Source of the DNA: WHTX01 sp038255145
GTDB lineage: Bacteria; Actinomycetota; Acidimicrobiia; Acidimicrobiales; CAIXPF01
Length of the DNA stretch: 32,752 nucleotides
Direction of reading: 5' to 3'
Assembly (NCBI GenBank): GCA_038255145.1
Contig: JBBSLP010000068.1
Span: 1 to 32,752 of the forward strand
The position numbers and the translations under genes are program-made. How positions within the stretch are numbered: position 1 is the first letter of the stretch; each line of letters starts with the position of its first letter. Below the pieces are notes generated by a model. That model made no database searches and was not told the DNA's origin. It worked only from the letters and a program-made list of their open reading frames with translations. Shown one piece after another: positions 8,151 to 14,987 of this stretch.

Positions 8151-8480
8151 TCAGCTTGTCGGCTCCGCTGCCAGCTCCTGCCCGATCCCCCATTTCGTCA
8201 GGTACCGGCCGATGCCGGCAGGGTCGTCGACTGGGTGCACATCGATCCCATTCTCAGCCGACAGGCGGCCCGTGAACCCCGCGGCAGCCAGCTCCCGGCG
8301 GAACGCCATGATCAGCCAGGCTTCGGCCCGCTGGGCGCCCATCGCGTCCCACCAGCGCTCGTGAGCAGGACCAGGCGGAGGCCGACGTGCGGGGCGGACG
8401 GACCGACGTTGTGCTCGACGCGCCAGGCGAGGTGCACAGGCTGAACCGGCGGCGGGACGACTTCCACGGCCCGCTGTCCG
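8151..8480 (-). pseudogene. Remnant of a rolling-circle type replication initiator (Rep)
   Basis: On the minus strand, two frames in series resemble the C-terminal half of actinobacterial 'protein rep'. First comes PHVGLRLVLLTSAGG (about 8370-8410), then after a frameshift WDAMGAQRAEAWLIMAFRRE with SAENGIDVHPV and GIGRYLTKWGIGQELA, ending at 8151. The NG(V/I)DVxPV and RYLTKWG pieces are typical of Rep proteins of integrative plasmids. No initiation tyrosine region or intact start remains. The assignment is from recalled family patterns, so it is moderate. Confidence 0.5.
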
Positions 8481-8734
8481 ACCGCGTCACCGCAGCCCGG
8501 CGGTGATGCGGTCGGTCGGGCGATTGCTGACAGGGATCTTGATCTCACTGTGCATGAACCGAGGGGTGGTCGGCGTGAGTTGCCGAACTGCTCCTGCGGC
8601 GTCGGAACGATTGCGAGGCCTCGGACCAGGGCTTGTGAACATCCTGTGTCATCAGTAACGTGCGCGTCAGCTAGGGAGAGGACGGCACCGTGTTCAGTGG
8701 GGATGCGGCGCTCAGTTCAAGGAGGAGCACGCCC
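8481..8734. other. Intergenic region upstream of the secreted protein gene
   Basis: I see no recognisable gene here. The only clear signal is AAGGAGGA at 8719-8726, the ribosome binding site that fixes the next start. Confidence 0.4.
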
Positions 8735-9847
8735 GTGGCCACTGGCAGACTAATACGCTCGATCGTTTCCGGTTGCTTCGCGCTGGCCTTGATGGCCATC
8801 GGTTCGGCAACGGCGCACGCGCAATCCTCCGACCAGTCCCAGACGTCTCCGCCGGGACAGAGCGGTGCCGAGTGCATGGGGGACGGTGACGTTGAGTTCA
8901 TCTGCGGGCCGGTAAACCCGGAGGACCTGGCCAAGGTGCCCGGGGCACCGTGGGTGATCGTCGCCACCTACAAGAACGACGGCTACCTCTCCGCCGCCCA
9001 CACGGGCGACGGCACGACCGTCGAGATCTACCCGGGCGAGGAGCCTCAGGTCCGTCAGGACACGGAGCTGTACGGCGACTGCCCGGGTGCGATGCCCGAG
9101 GACTTCTGGGCCCACGGCATCAGCCTGCGTCCCGGCGACGACCAGGTGCACACACTGTTCGTCGTGCGGCACGGAGGACGCGAGGCGATCGAGGTCTTCG
9201 AGGTCGACGCCAGTGGTGAGACGCCGAGCCTCACCTGGATCGGCTGTGTCCTCCAGCCGCCAGGGGGACCCCCGGCGCCGGCCAATGACCTCAACTCGGT
9301 GATCTGGCTCCCGGACGGCGGGCTGGCGGTGACAAGGTTCGCCGTGGTGGACGAGGTGTGGGAGTGGCACCGGGGCGACGGCTGGTCGGCGGTGCCCGGC
9401 ACTAAGGGCATCGGCGCGAACGGCATCGAGGTATCCCCTGACGGCCGGTACTACTACGTCGGCGGATGGGCCACCGAGGCGCTCTACCGTGTGTCTCGCG
9501 AGGCCCCATACCAGCTGGACGAGCTGTGGGTCGGGTTCCACATCGACAACGTCCACTTCGATGACAGTGGCCGCCTCCTCGTTGCCGGCCACGACGCCAC
9601 CCCAAAGGCAGTCTTGGAGTGCGCCCTCAACCCCGACGGCAGCGCCGCCACCGACAACAGCCTGTGCACGAACATCCTCTCGAAGGTCCTCCGTGTCGAT
9701 CAGGATCTCCAAAACGATGAGGAGATCTTCAGGTACCGAACGAATGAGTACCTCGCACTCGCCACGGCAGCGATCCAGGTTGGAGATGAGATTTGGATCG
9801 GCGGGCTCGCCGGTGAGCGCATCGCCGTCATCGACGCACCCTGTTGA
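8735..9847 (+). CDS. Secreted SMP-30/gluconolactonase-like beta-propeller protein (element cargo)
   Basis: The start is GTG 8735, chosen because AAGGAGGA sits 8 nt upstream; the frame is open to 8690, but that start has no such signal. The 370-residue product begins with a signal peptide: R5/R8, a hydrophobic core and cleavage after AHA (residues 27-29). The mature part starts with EFICGPVNPEDL and PWVIVATY, then repeats blade-like segments such as SVIWLPDGGLAVTRF, NGIEVSPDGRYYYVGGW and VHFDDSGRLLVAGHD, as in SMP-30/strictosidine-synthase-like six-bladed propellers. Seven cysteines in the mature part suggest disulfides and an extracytoplasmic site. The substrate is unknown. It is the only well-preserved accessory enzyme-like gene in this part of the element. 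Confidence 0.8.
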   Translation: MATGRLIRSIVSGCFALALMAIGSATAHAQSSDQSQTSPPGQSGAECMGDGDVEFICGPVNPEDLAKVPGAPWVIVATYKNDGYLSAAHTGDGTTVEIYPGEEPQVRQDTELYGDCPGAMPEDFWAHGISLRPGDDQVHTLFVVRHGGREAIEVFEVDASGETPSLTWIGCVLQPPGGPPAPANDLNSVIWLPDGGLAVTRFAVVDEVWEWHRGDGWSAVPGTKGIGANGIEVSPDGRYYYVGGWATEALYRVSREAPYQLDELWVGFHIDNVHFDDSGRLLVAGHDATPKAVLECALNPDGSAATDNSLCTNILSKVLRVDQDLQNDEEIFRYRTNEYLALATAAIQVGDEIWIGGLAGERIAVIDAPC

Positions 9848-10161
9848 GAGCGGCTGACGTGTACAGCCGAGGGAGGGCGGAGGGCCCGAACGATTGACTG
9901 ACTGCGCCGGCGGCCCGTCTGAACGCTGGGGGGCGCTCTGCCGCCCTCGGGACGTACGGGCGTCGGCGAGTTTCCCGCCGGGGGTGTTGCGTCGGCGACG
10001 ACCCCGGCCGACGAGGGTGCCCACGGTGCGTCACGCCACCCGCTTCGTGGCCTTACAAGGCGCACCTACACCGCCACTGCGTCGGCGTCCTCGTCGAAAT
10101 TAACCGCTTCCACCACCACCACCACCAGTTCCAACAGCGCAGCCTCATAACCTTGCTGATC
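9848..10161. other. Intergenic region, no gene recognised
   Basis: 314 bp after the secreted protein gene. It contains a CCACCA-rich stretch near 10107-10126 that faintly recalls a piece of the relaxase gene, but no convincing coding sequence. Confidence 0.35.
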
Positions 10162-10227
10162 GCACCCCGTTCCTCCTGTGTTCCGAGCCCTCGAGAAGCC
10201 CGGAAGCGTAGGCAAGGAACGGGGTGC
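10162..10227. repeat. Nested long inverted repeat (13-bp stem with an inner hairpin)
   Basis: GCACCCCGTTCCT (10162-10174) pairs exactly with AGGAACGGGGTGC (10215-10227). Inside the 40-nt loop, TTCCG (10181-10185) pairs with CGGAA (10201-10205). There is no U-run on either side. It could be a structured RNA, an origin-type hairpin of the mobile element, or a remnant of a repeat. It lies in a region with no gene. Confidence 0.6.
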
Positions 10228-10424
10228 ACCCCGCGAATCGGCTACTCAACCACCCACGGGTCGGTCAGGAGAGCCATGAATAGCCGACGACCTACCCGCA
10301 GGCGCCATCATCAGCTTCGCCCGGCACCGGCTGCGCGTCGGGCGACTCCCCCCTCTGACCTCGCTCACATCGGCGGGGGAGACGATGGGCCACCGCCTTC
10401 ATGAAATGGACCGGGACCGGCTCG
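10228..10424. other. Intergenic region, no gene recognised
   Basis: 197 bp between the inverted repeat and the truncated toxin gene. No coding resemblance is seen; it may hold the deleted end of the toxin. Confidence 0.35.
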
Positions 10425-10559
10425 TCAACGGGCGTGGTCGAGGATTGCGTCATCAGCGGCTGTCTGTAGGCCGATTTCTCGGTCGGCTACGGCGTCGTGC
10501 TGGCTGCTCGGAGCAGTTCTGACGCGCGGCGACAGGTTGGCGTCGACGAGAAACCTCAT
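10425..10559 (-). pseudogene. Truncated PIN-like toxin (DUF5615 type), 44 codons
   Basis: The ATG overlaps the antitoxin stop (ATGA). The product opens with MRFLVDANLSPRV and ends IGLQTAADDAILDHAR, the N-terminal third of DUF5615/Mut7-C-like PIN-fold toxins, which normally run to about 110-120 residues. The first acidic residue of the active site (VDANLS) is present, but the rest of the fold is missing. Residues 14-20 (RTAPSSQ) are out of phase: shifting the frame over about 20 bp restores ELLRAA, so two compensating indels are likely. It is almost certainly inactive as a ribonuclease. Confidence 0.72.
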
Positions 10560-10780
10560 GCCGGTCGGGTGAGGGGCAGTTCCCGTTCCTGGACGGCGGC
10601 GTACTCGAGTGCGGCGGCGACATCGGCCGGTTCCAGGTCGGGGAAGTCGGCGAGGATCTCCTCCCGAGAGCGGCCCGCCGCGAGCTGACTCATGACCGTG
10701 GCCACGGGGATCCACAGACCGCGGATGCAGGGGACGCCTCGCATCTTGGCCGGGTCGACGGTGATCCGCTCGAAGTCCAC
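10556..10780 (-). CDS. DUF433 family antitoxin
   Basis: A 74-residue protein starting at GTG 10780. It has the full DUF433 pattern: ITVDPAKMRGVPCIRGLWIP, then TVMSQLAAGRSREEILADFP, then DLEPADVAAALEYAAVQERE. DUF433 proteins are VapB-like antitoxins with a short helix-turn-helix, usually encoded directly before a PIN-like DUF5615 toxin, as here with a 4-bp ATGA overlap. They bind the toxin and often repress their own promoter. Length is normal and the frame intact, although the partner toxin is truncated. It may persist as an orphan antitoxin. Confidence 0.85.
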   Translation of the reverse strand: MDFERITVDPAKMRGVPCIRGLWIPVATVMSQLAAGRSREEILADFPDLEPADVAAALEYAAVQERELPLTRPA

Positions 10781-11085
10781 GCCGCCATGCTACCCGTCGG
10801 CCATTCGCCGGTTGCCGCCAGATTGCTGCCGAGCGGGACCGAGCAAGCAACGGCCTTGTCTGCGACCGAGATGTCGCGAATCGACTCGATCGGTGACAAG
10901 TGCCGGGCAAGCCGGCCCGGCGCTTGTCCTCTTACAGCCCGCATACGTCGCGTTATCTCGCGTTAACCGGTGTCACAAGCTGGCACGGAGGATCGGGCTC
11001 CGGGCACCTCAGTGACATTGCATGACACGTATCATCAAGGGCGGGAAGTGCCTGGGGGTCAACAGGCCGATCGAGCTCGAACGGG
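10781..11085. other. Intergenic region upstream of the antitoxin, with hairpin and short direct repeat
   Basis: No gene is recognised. A 14-bp near-perfect stem (one G-T pair) spans 10895-10928 with a 6-nt loop. TCGCGTTA is repeated at 10948-10955 and 10958-10965 with a 10-bp period. The sequences could include the toxin-antitoxin promoter and operator, but no -10/-35 pair stands out. Confidence 0.4.
10895..10928 (+). terminator. Strong hairpin, possible terminator
   Basis: GACAAGTGCCGGGC (10895-10908) pairs with GCCCGGCGCTTGTC (10915-10928) around a 6-nt loop. On the plus strand it is followed by CTCTTAC, a weak U-tract. No intact plus-strand gene ends nearby, so it may instead be an operator-like or remnant structure. 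Confidence 0.4.
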
Positions 11086-11484
11086 CATGACCTCAACGAG
11101 GTTGTGCAATCAACCGCTCTGGTCGCGTACGAGGCGATGGAGCTGCTGGGCGACACCGGCCATAGGATCAACGTCTACACGGCCGAGCCCGGCTCACCGT
11201 CACAGGACGCCCTCAACCTGCTGGCCAGCTGGACCTCGACACCGACCCGTCGCTCACACCCGAAGCCCGGCAGATTCCCTGAGTTCCCGATTTCGCCGAG
11301 CCGACCGCACCTGACGGACCACCGGCTCTCCGCCGGTGGATGCGGGCCGTGCGGAAGTGCAGCCACCCTGCCCGAAGGGATCGACGCCCTCGTAGCTCAC
11401 CTCGACGAGCAGCAGCGTGGTGCGCGGGTCGACGCTGGTGGAGCAGGCGTGAGCGACCCTCTGTTCTACAGACTGGCGGGGTGA
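11086..11484 (+). pseudogene. C-terminal fragment of an MmyB-type XRE regulator fused to unrelated sequence
   Basis: From 11086 the frame reads HDLNEVVQSTALVAYEAMEL then GHRINVYTAEPGSPSQDALN and LLASW. This is the closing part of the MmyB-like ligand-binding domain of actinobacterial XRE regulators. The N-terminal HTH is missing. After about 11240 the frame stays open, without recognisable homology, to a TGA at 11482-11484 that overlaps the GTG of the ERCC4 gene (GTGA). The fragment identity is fairly clear. Whether the fused frame is translated, giving coupling to the nuclease gene, is open. Confidence 0.5.
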
Positions 11485-12407
11485 AGGATTTCGTGGTGGC
11501 CCGCAACCCCGAAGAAGGCTCGACGCTGCCGTTCCTGGTGCGGTTGCCGCTCGGGCCGCGAGGGGTGGTGCTGAAGGTGCGGGACACGTGGCCTCGCACG
11601 GCGAAGGTGTACTGCCACGCCACGCTCGAATGGCCGGCAGCGCCCGAGGTGATCGAACAGGTGCCGGTGCGGTCCTGCGTGCGCCGGGGCGCGGCCATCG
11701 ACCTCGTGCTCGACCGGGGCCGCGAGAACCGGTCCCAGTTCGTGTTCACGAAGGCCCGGGGACGCGAGACGATCTTCCGGCAGTCCGCCCGCACCGCTAA
11801 ACAGGCCCGGCCGAACGTGGCCGTTCCCACCCAGCGCGCCTCGGGCCTCGTCCCCGAGATCCTCGTCGACACCCATGAGCGCTACCCGTGGCGGTTCAGC
11901 GCTCAGCAGGCCACCACCGTGCGCCGGGCCCTGCCCGCGGGGGACTACGCCGTCGAGGTCGACGGGATGATCGTGGCCGCGGTCGAGCGTAAGACCCTCG
12001 CCGATCTCGTCTCCACGCTCACCGGAGGCAAGCTCCGCTACCTCCTCGCCGCTCTCTCTGACGTGCCCCGGGCGGCGTTGGTCGTGGAGGACCGGTACTC
12101 CGCTGTGTTCAAGCTCAACCGTGTACGGCCCGCGGTGGTCGCTGAGGGCCTGGCCGAAGCCCAGGTCCGGTTCCCCAGCGTTCCCATCGTGTTCTGCGAG
12201 ACCCGGCCCCTGGCTCAGGAGTGGGCTTACCGGTTCCTCGGCGCCGCTCTCGACCACCACCACACCGAACGGCCCGCAATCGAACGCGTCGGCGTCCTGC
12301 CTCACGCAGGCCCGCTCACAGCGCCCGAGCCCACCACCGCCGAGATCCGCGCCTGGGCGCGCCGCCAAGGACGCGACGTTCCCGCCAGAGGGCGGCTCCG
12401 CCCCTAG
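11481..12407 (+). CDS. ERCC4-domain (XPF-family) nuclease with truncated Lsr2-like C-terminus
   Basis: The start is taken as GTG 11481, which overlaps the preceding stop; the frame is open further upstream and there is no strong ribosome binding site. The product is 308 residues. Residues 126-240 are an ERCC4 nuclease domain: ILVDTHERYPWRF (D130), GDYAVEV, and VERKTLADLV, which gives the GD..ERKxxxD catalytic motif (E169, K171, D175). This family cuts branched or structured DNA. Residues 1-120 are unrecognised. The end (EIRAWARRQGRDVPARGRLRP) is an Lsr2-type AT-hook-like DNA-binding domain, interrupted by TAG at 12405-12407. The same frame continues IRAAYDAAHP to a TGA at 12438-12440, which is the expected remainder, so GAG to TAG is a simple explanation. 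The nuclease core itself looks intact. Confidence 0.85.
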   Translation: MKDFVVARNPEEGSTLPFLVRLPLGPRGVVLKVRDTWPRTAKVYCHATLEWPAAPEVIEQVPVRSCVRRGAAIDLVLDRGRENRSQFVFTKARGRETIFRQSARTAKQARPNVAVPTQRASGLVPEILVDTHERYPWRFSAQQATTVRRALPAGDYAVEVDGMIVAAVERKTLADLVSTLTGGKLRYLLAALSDVPRAALVVEDRYSAVFKLNRVRPAVVAEGLAEAQVRFPSVPIVFCETRPLAQEWAYRFLGAALDHHHTERPAIERVGVLPHAGPLTAPEPTTAEIRAWARRQGRDVPARGRLRP

Positions 12408-12440
12408 ATCCGCGCCGCCTACGACGCCGCTCACCCATGA
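12408..12440 (+). pseudogene. In-frame continuation of the Lsr2-like domain after the stop
   Basis: Ten codons (IRAAYDAAHP) directly follow the TAG and complete the Lsr2 C-terminal pattern before a TGA. They show that the upstream stop is a recent nonsense change or is read through. Confidence 0.6.
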
Positions 12441-12487
12441 CCCTGAGCTTCACCCGCAAGCCCGGCCCGACACGATGGCCGCTTCGG

Positions 12488-12507
12488 AACGTCGCTCCAG
12501 CGACGTT
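12488..12507. terminator. Hairpin downstream of the ERCC4 gene
   Basis: AACGTCGCT and AGCGACGTT pair perfectly around CC (9-bp stem). There is no U-run, so termination is only possible. Confidence 0.4.
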
Positions 12508-12578
12508 GCCGTCGGCACGCGCGGGGCGGCGCCGCGAGTATCGGGCTTCCGTGGAATGACCGTCGGATTCCGTCGACG

Positions 12579-12599
12579 ATCCAACATTTCATCCAACAT
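12579..12599 (+). repeat. Right arm-type site pair, 2 x ATCCAACAT
   Basis: ATCCAACAT occurs at 12579-12587 and 12591-12599, in the same orientation as the left pair at 1520-1539 and 105 bp from the right att core. In the excised circle these pairs would flank the core as P and P' arms. Confidence 0.65.
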
Positions 12600-12704
12600 T
12601 TTGGGTGGTATCCCACATCACGGGCCGGTACGAGGCGGACCGTCTATCGGTCAAAGCCGCAGCTGAGAGGCACAAAACGGTACGAGCCGGAACGGCTTCG
12701 CCAC

Positions 12705-12749
12705 GACTTCTAATCCGCCGGTCGCACGTTCGAGTCGTGCCGAGGGCGC
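12705..12749 (+). other. attR: tRNA-Arg 3' half remnant ending in encoded CCA
   Basis: A 45-bp copy of the tRNA-Arg 3' half with two changes relative to 1414-1458 (12727 and 12737) that swap a T-stem G-C for C-G. It is directly followed by CCA when read as discriminator G at 12748 plus 12749-12751. There is no 5' half, so it is not a gene. It marks the right end of the element and probably preserves the original chromosomal 3' end. Confidence 0.9.
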
Positions 12750-12791
12750 CACCAGAGCTCGCGTGACCCTGGAGCGCCACCCCGACCCATC

Positions 12792-13439
12792 TCAGCTGGC
12801 CTGCAGGGCGGCGAGGGCCAACTCGAACTCACGGATCTCCTTGGCCTGGTTGGTCGCTGTGGCCTGGGCGAACAGGCGCACCTTGGCCGTCTCCGCGTGC
12901 TCGGCAGCCTCTTCGGCCATGTGCACGGCGCCCTGGTGGTGGCTGATCATCAGCCGCAACCACAGCTCGGAGCGGGCTTCCACCGGCCCATCGGCCAAGC
13001 GGTCCACGTCGGCCTGGGACTGCATGCCCGCCATCGACGCGACCGACACCGGGTGGCCCATCCAGGCCATCGCATCGGTGCGCTCGGGGTCGCCGGCCGG
13101 GTAGCCCCAGTCCTGGAGCCACCCGTACATGCGCCCCAACTCCCACCGCTGGCTCTTGATCACCTCGAGGACGAAGGGCTCCACCGATGGGTCCACCCCC
13201 AGGCCAATGGCGATGGAGGACATCTCCACGGCTTGGTCGTGGTGATCGGTCATGTCCTGCACGAAGCCGACGTCGACCGAGTCGGCGGCGGGGACCCGGT
13301 CCCGGCGGATCCACATGCCCCCGAGCACGCCCAGCAGCAGCACGATGATGGTCCCCAGGGCCAGCCAGCGGTTGGCCGCGCCGTGGTCGGGCGGGGTCGA
13401 GCTCGTCCCCGAGCGTCGGTCATCGAGCGTGGTGGTCAT
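12792..13439 (-). CDS. DUF305 membrane-anchored protein
   Basis: 215 residues from ATG 13439. An N-terminal membrane anchor (WLALGTIIVLLLGVLGGMWI, residues about 24-43) precedes a DUF305 domain with the two hallmark His pairs, FVQDMTDHHDQAVEMS and LMISHHQGAVHMAEEA, and several Met residues. DUF305 proteins are four-helix ferritin-like bundles of uncertain role, often exported or near metal-handling genes. The longer open frame upstream is ignored because it overlaps the divergent SDR promoter. The gene is the first chromosomal gene beyond attR. Confidence 0.88.
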   Translation of the reverse strand: MTTTLDDRRSGTSSTPPDHGAANRWLALGTIIVLLLGVLGGMWIRRDRVPAADSVDVGFVQDMTDHHDQAVEMSSIAIGLGVDPSVEPFVLEVIKSQRWELGRMYGWLQDWGYPAGDPERTDAMAWMGHPVSVASMAGMQSQADVDRLADGPVEARSELWLRLMISHHQGAVHMAEEAAEHAETAKVRLFAQATATNQAKEIREFELALAALQAS

Positions 13440-13557
13440 ACCGCATCCCGTGTTCAAGGCCCAGGTGCTGGTGGCCGACAGGCAGGACGTCGAGCCTACC
13501 GACGGGGTCGCCGTTGGCCCGCCGGCCGCCTGTCGGGCCAGGTGGCAGACTGCGACC

Positions 13558-14361
13558 ATGAAGGTCGACGGCAAGATCTGTGTGGTGACGGGTGGGGCGT
13601 CGGGCATCGGTGCCGCCCTGGTGAAGCGCTTCGCCGCCGACGGTGCCGCGGGCATCGTGGTCGTGGACCGCAACGCCGAGGGCGCCGCCGAGGTGGCCCG
13701 GTCGGTCGGTGGCCTGGCCCACGCCTGCGACCTGGGAGTCGAGGCCGAGGTCAACGCCATGGTGGCCGCGGCCTTCGAGCGCTACGGCCGCGTCGACGTG
13801 CTGTGCAACAACGCCGGCATCGCCAACGACCAGGACTTCCTCGAGGGCACCATCGAGCCCTGGGGCCAGCAGTGGGCCGTCAACGTCATGTCCCACGTCT
13901 ACGCGGTGCGGGCCGTGCTGCCGTCCATGCTCGAGCGGGGCGAGGGCTACCTGCAGCACACCGCGTCCATGGCCGGCATCCTCACCACCCACGGCGCCGC
14001 CGCCTACGCCTCGACCAAGCACGCCGTGGTCGGCCTGGCCGAGTGGCTGTCCATCACCTACGGGCACCGGGGCATCGGCGTCCACCTGCTGGCGCCCCTG
14101 GGTGTGGACACCCCCATGCTCGACACCACCTCGGACTTCGCCAAGACGGCGGCGGGGCCCATCCGCACCGCTGACGAGGTGGCCGGCCAGGTCGTGGATG
14201 CCTTCGACGAGGGCCGCTTCCTCGTCCTCACCGACCCCATCGCCGCGGAGTGGATGCGCCGCAAGTCCGACGACCTCGAGCGATGGCTGGAAGGCATGCG
14301 CCGCCTGCAGGACCGCCTGGGCGGCCGCACCGGCTGGGAGGGCGGCCCCACCACCGCCTGA
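13558..14361 (+). CDS. Short-chain dehydrogenase/reductase (SDR)
   Basis: 267 residues from ATG 13558. A classical NAD(P)-dependent SDR with cofactor motif TGGASGIG (residues about 11-18), the NNAG motif (CNNAGI), and catalytic S137 (HTASMAG), Y150 and K154 (YASTK). A C-terminal extension of about 40 charged residues (EWMRRKSDDLERWLEGMRRL) follows the core. The substrate cannot be inferred. It is divergent from the DUF305 gene, with 118 bp between the starts. Confidence 0.92.
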   Translation: MKVDGKICVVTGGASGIGAALVKRFAADGAAGIVVVDRNAEGAAEVARSVGGLAHACDLGVEAEVNAMVAAAFERYGRVDVLCNNAGIANDQDFLEGTIEPWGQQWAVNVMSHVYAVRAVLPSMLERGEGYLQHTASMAGILTTHGAAAYASTKHAVVGLAEWLSITYGHRGIGVHLLAPLGVDTPMLDTTSDFAKTAAGPIRTADEVAGQVVDAFDEGRFLVLTDPIAAEWMRRKSDDLERWLEGMRRLQDRLGGRTGWEGGPTTA

Positions 14362-14426
14362 ACGGGCAGGGCCCCGGCCCCCGGGATCGCTCCGGTGACC
14401 AGGGCCCCATCCGGGTGTCCTGTACG

Positions 14427-14987
14427 TCAGTCGTCGTGCTCGGTCACGGTGACGGACTCGATGACCACGGGGGTCTTGGGCTTGTCCTGGGCACCCGTGG
14501 GCACCTTCTGCATGGCGTCCACGACCTCGAGGCCCTTCACGACCTGCCCGAACAGCGAGTACGCCGGGGGCAGGCCGACGCCGGAGGCACCGGAGACGAT
14601 GAAGAACTGGCTGCCGTTGGTGTTCGGTCCGGCGTTGGCCATGGCCAACGAGCCGATCTGGTACTTGCCCGGCTTGGGCAGCTCGTCGGCGAACTTGTAC
14701 CCGGGCCCGCCGGTGCCGACGCCCTTGGGGTCCCCGCCCTGGCACATGAAGCCGTTGATGATGCGGTGGAAGATGATGCCGTCGTAGTAGTGGTACCGGG
14801 CCAGGAAGACGAAGTTGTTCACCGTCTTGGGCGCAGCCGCGGCATCGAGGGCGATGACGAGGGTCCCCAGCGAGGTCACCACCTCGGCCGAGTAGCGCTT
14901 GGCGGGGTCGATGCACATCGGCGGCGCTTCGGGGAACTCGGTCCGGCGTGGGCTCGAGCCGTCGGCGGCGGGGCAGTCGATGGCCAT
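14427..14987 (-). CDS. Cyclophilin-type peptidyl-prolyl cis-trans isomerase
   Basis: 186 residues from ATG 14987, with AGAAAGG about 7 nt upstream. Residues 30-180 are a cyclophilin domain: the FHRIINGFMCQGGDP active-site block (Arg in FHR), NTNGSQFFI, and YSLFGQVVKGLEVVD. It catalyses proline isomerisation during protein folding. No signal peptide is evident, so it is probably cytoplasmic. It converges with the SDR gene. Confidence 0.93.
   Translation of the reverse strand: MAIDCPAADGSSPRRTEFPEAPPMCIDPAKRYSAEVVTSLGTLVIALDAAAAPKTVNNFVFLARYHYYDGIIFHRIINGFMCQGGDPKGVGTGGPGYKFADELPKPGKYQIGSLAMANAGPNTNGSQFFIVSGASGVGLPPAYSLFGQVVKGLEVVDAMQKVPTGAQDKPKTPVVIESVTVTEHDD

Noticed and set aside
8750..10024. 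424-codon minus-strand frame
   Set aside because: It is antisense to the secreted propeller gene, which has a signal peptide and a strong ribosome binding site.
10095..10150. Relaxase-derived fragment (RFHHHHHQFQQ)
   Set aside because: The likeness to the relaxase RFHHQWEQQ segment is short and may come from the CCACCA run alone.
10162..10227. Integron attC site
   Set aside because: The order of the outer bases is GTT...AAC rather than the AAC...GTT needed for attC, and there is no integron integrase or cassette array.
13420..14916. 498-codon minus-strand frame
   Set aside because: It spans the SDR gene antisense and the cyclophilin gene out of frame; both have full family motifs.
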